The notes beneath the pieces are model-generated. The model was not told where the DNA came from. It saw nothing but the letters and a program-made list of their open reading frames with translations, and made no database searches. Both the position numbers and the translations under genes were made by a program. Of a DNA stretch of 5,760 bases, positions 5,407-5,760 are shown piece after piece. Each line of letters starts with the position of its first letter. Position 1 is the stretch's first letter. The DNA is from Bifidobacteriaceae bacterium (GTDB lineage: Bacteria > Actinomycetota > Actinomycetes > Actinomycetales > WQXJ01), in assembly GCA_031266115.1 (NCBI GenBank), contig JAISBQ010000204.1, positions 1 to 5,760 on the forward strand, in the 5' to 3' direction.

Positions 5407-5760
5407 ATGGGTGCGGGACGCGGGCTCGGGTGCGGTCCAGTGCGCTGGCTTGGGCTTGGGCCTGGGCCTGGGCTTGGGCCTGGGCCTGGACTCAGGGCGG
5501 GGCCTCGACGCGGGCCCAGACCCGGGTTGTCCGCGACCACCCGGCCGTCGCGGACCGTCACCACGCGGTCGAACCGGGACGCGACGGCCGGGTCGTGAGT
5601 GATGACGGCCAGGGTGGTGCCATCCAGGTGGAGTTCCGCGAACAGCTCCAGCACCCCGGCGCCCGCGCGAGTGTCGAGATTCCCTGTGGGCTCGTCCGCC
5701 AACACGATGCGCGGCTGGTGGACCACCGCCCTAGCGATCGCGACCCGTTGGCATTCCCCG
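5307..5760 (-). CDS. MacB/LolD-type ABC transporter ATPase, 5' end outside window
   Basis: C-terminal 150 residues of the ATP-binding subunit of a MacB/LolD/FtsE-type exporter, energising the permease encoded just downstream. The window edge cuts the ABC signature: the visible protein begins GECQRVAIARA (residues 1-11). Walker B IVLADEP follows (18-24, catalytic Glu23), then the D-loop GNLD (26-29) and the H-loop His55 in VITHD. The Walker A and Q-loop regions must lie to the right of the window. The canonical domain ends near residue 77 (VRDGRVVAD). A non-standard tail of about 73 residues follows: a (Gly/Ser)-Pro dipeptide run (90-103), then a duplicated acidic motif (IEGELSRT at 118-125, IEDELSLT at 132-139). 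Family members normally stop soon after the domain. TAG at 5309-5307 and the permease ATG at 5305 are one base apart, which implies tight translational coupling. Confidence 0.93.
   Translation of the reverse strand, partial: GECQRVAIARAVVHQPRIVLADEPTGNLDTRAGAGVLELFAELHLDGTTLAVITHDPAVASRFDRVVTVRDGRVVADNPGLGPRRGPALSPGPGPSPGPGPSPSQRTGPHPSPRPAPIEGELSRTGPDPASIEDELSLTPGVGFGPGAEV
5312..5316 (-). promoter_or_regulatory. Ribosome binding site deciding the permease start
   Basis: The minus strand reads GGAGG, then six bases, then ATG at 5305. The site lies within the last codons of the ATPase gene. It settles the permease start in favour of 5305 over the in-frame ATG at 5359. Confidence 0.85.
5348..5443 (-). 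repeat. Imperfect tandem duplication in the ATPase tail
   Basis: Two adjacent units, 5348-5389 (42 bases) and 5390-5443 (54 bases), both begin GCGAAAGCTC (plus strand), share a TCGATGG and GCGGGA core, and end CCAGTGC. They differ by scattered substitutions and a 12-base in-frame insertion in the second unit. In the protein they give the paired motifs IEGELSRT and IEDELSLT. Because both lengths are multiples of three, the duplication preserved the ATPase frame. Confidence 0.7.
5446..5492 (-). repeat. Hexanucleotide repeat (TGGGCY) coding for Gly/Ser-Pro
   Basis: Six perfect tandem units of TGGGCY (plus strand) run from 5451 to 5486, with degenerate units on both sides (TGGCT at 5446-5450, TGGACT at 5487-5492). 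T and C at the last position follow a CTT-CCT-CCT order, giving a higher 18-base period. On the coding strand each unit is GGC CCA or AGC CCA, so the peptide is a string of GP and SP dipeptides. Copy-number change by slippage would lengthen or shorten the tail without shifting the frame. Confidence 0.85.

Noticed and set aside
5446..5492. Repeat run considered as a CRISPR-like array
   Set aside because: The units are contiguous 6-mers without spacers, inside a coding sequence.
5344..5602. Rightward Gly/Leu-rich frames across the hexanucleotide repeat
   Set aside because: They arise because the 6-base repeat is open in several frames. The minus-strand frame continues a genuine ABC ATPase domain, so that one is real.

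Overview
The window comes from a high-GC bacterium, almost certainly an actinomycete (Actinomycetota). Codons strongly prefer G or C at the third position. The secreted SGNH hydrolase has the six-cysteine layout common in actinobacterial relatives, and the nitronate monooxygenase has the PMAGGPSTP N-terminus usual in that phylum. Genus cannot be read from the sequence. No mobile element, CRISPR array, tRNA or rRNA is visible.

Layout, left to right. Positions 1-198 hold no supportable gene but contain two copies of a 19-base operator-like repeat (69-112). A UUCG-type hairpin (199-215) follows the stop codon of a leftward class I nitronate monooxygenase gene (221-1288). An AC-rich intergenic region (1289-1674) carries an extended -10 box for the monooxygenase, a near-consensus CRP/GlxR-type palindrome and a GC-rich nested inverted repeat. 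It separates the monooxygenase from a divergent rightward gene (1675-3867) for a large secreted SGNH/GDSL esterase with a PKD domain, a thrombospondin type 3 calcium-binding motif and two Big2 immunoglobulin-like domains. A long hairpin (3893-3950) separates this gene from a convergent leftward pair: a MacB/FtsX-type ABC permease (3956-5305) and, one base upstream of it, the cognate ABC ATPase (5307-5760), whose N-terminal part lies beyond the right edge.

How the genes relate. The ATPase and permease form a translationally coupled operon for a MacB/LolCDE-like ABC system of unknown substrate. The monooxygenase and the esterase are divergent and may share upstream control; no metabolic link between them is evident. 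The oddest part is the ATPase-permease junction. The ATPase carries a non-canonical Gly/Ser-Pro-rich C-terminal tail of about 73 residues, built from hexanucleotide repeats and an imperfect tandem duplication. The duplicated DNA is complementary, in the mRNA, to the first codons of the permease. No clearly new multi-gene system is visible; the findings are at the level of gene architecture and regulation.
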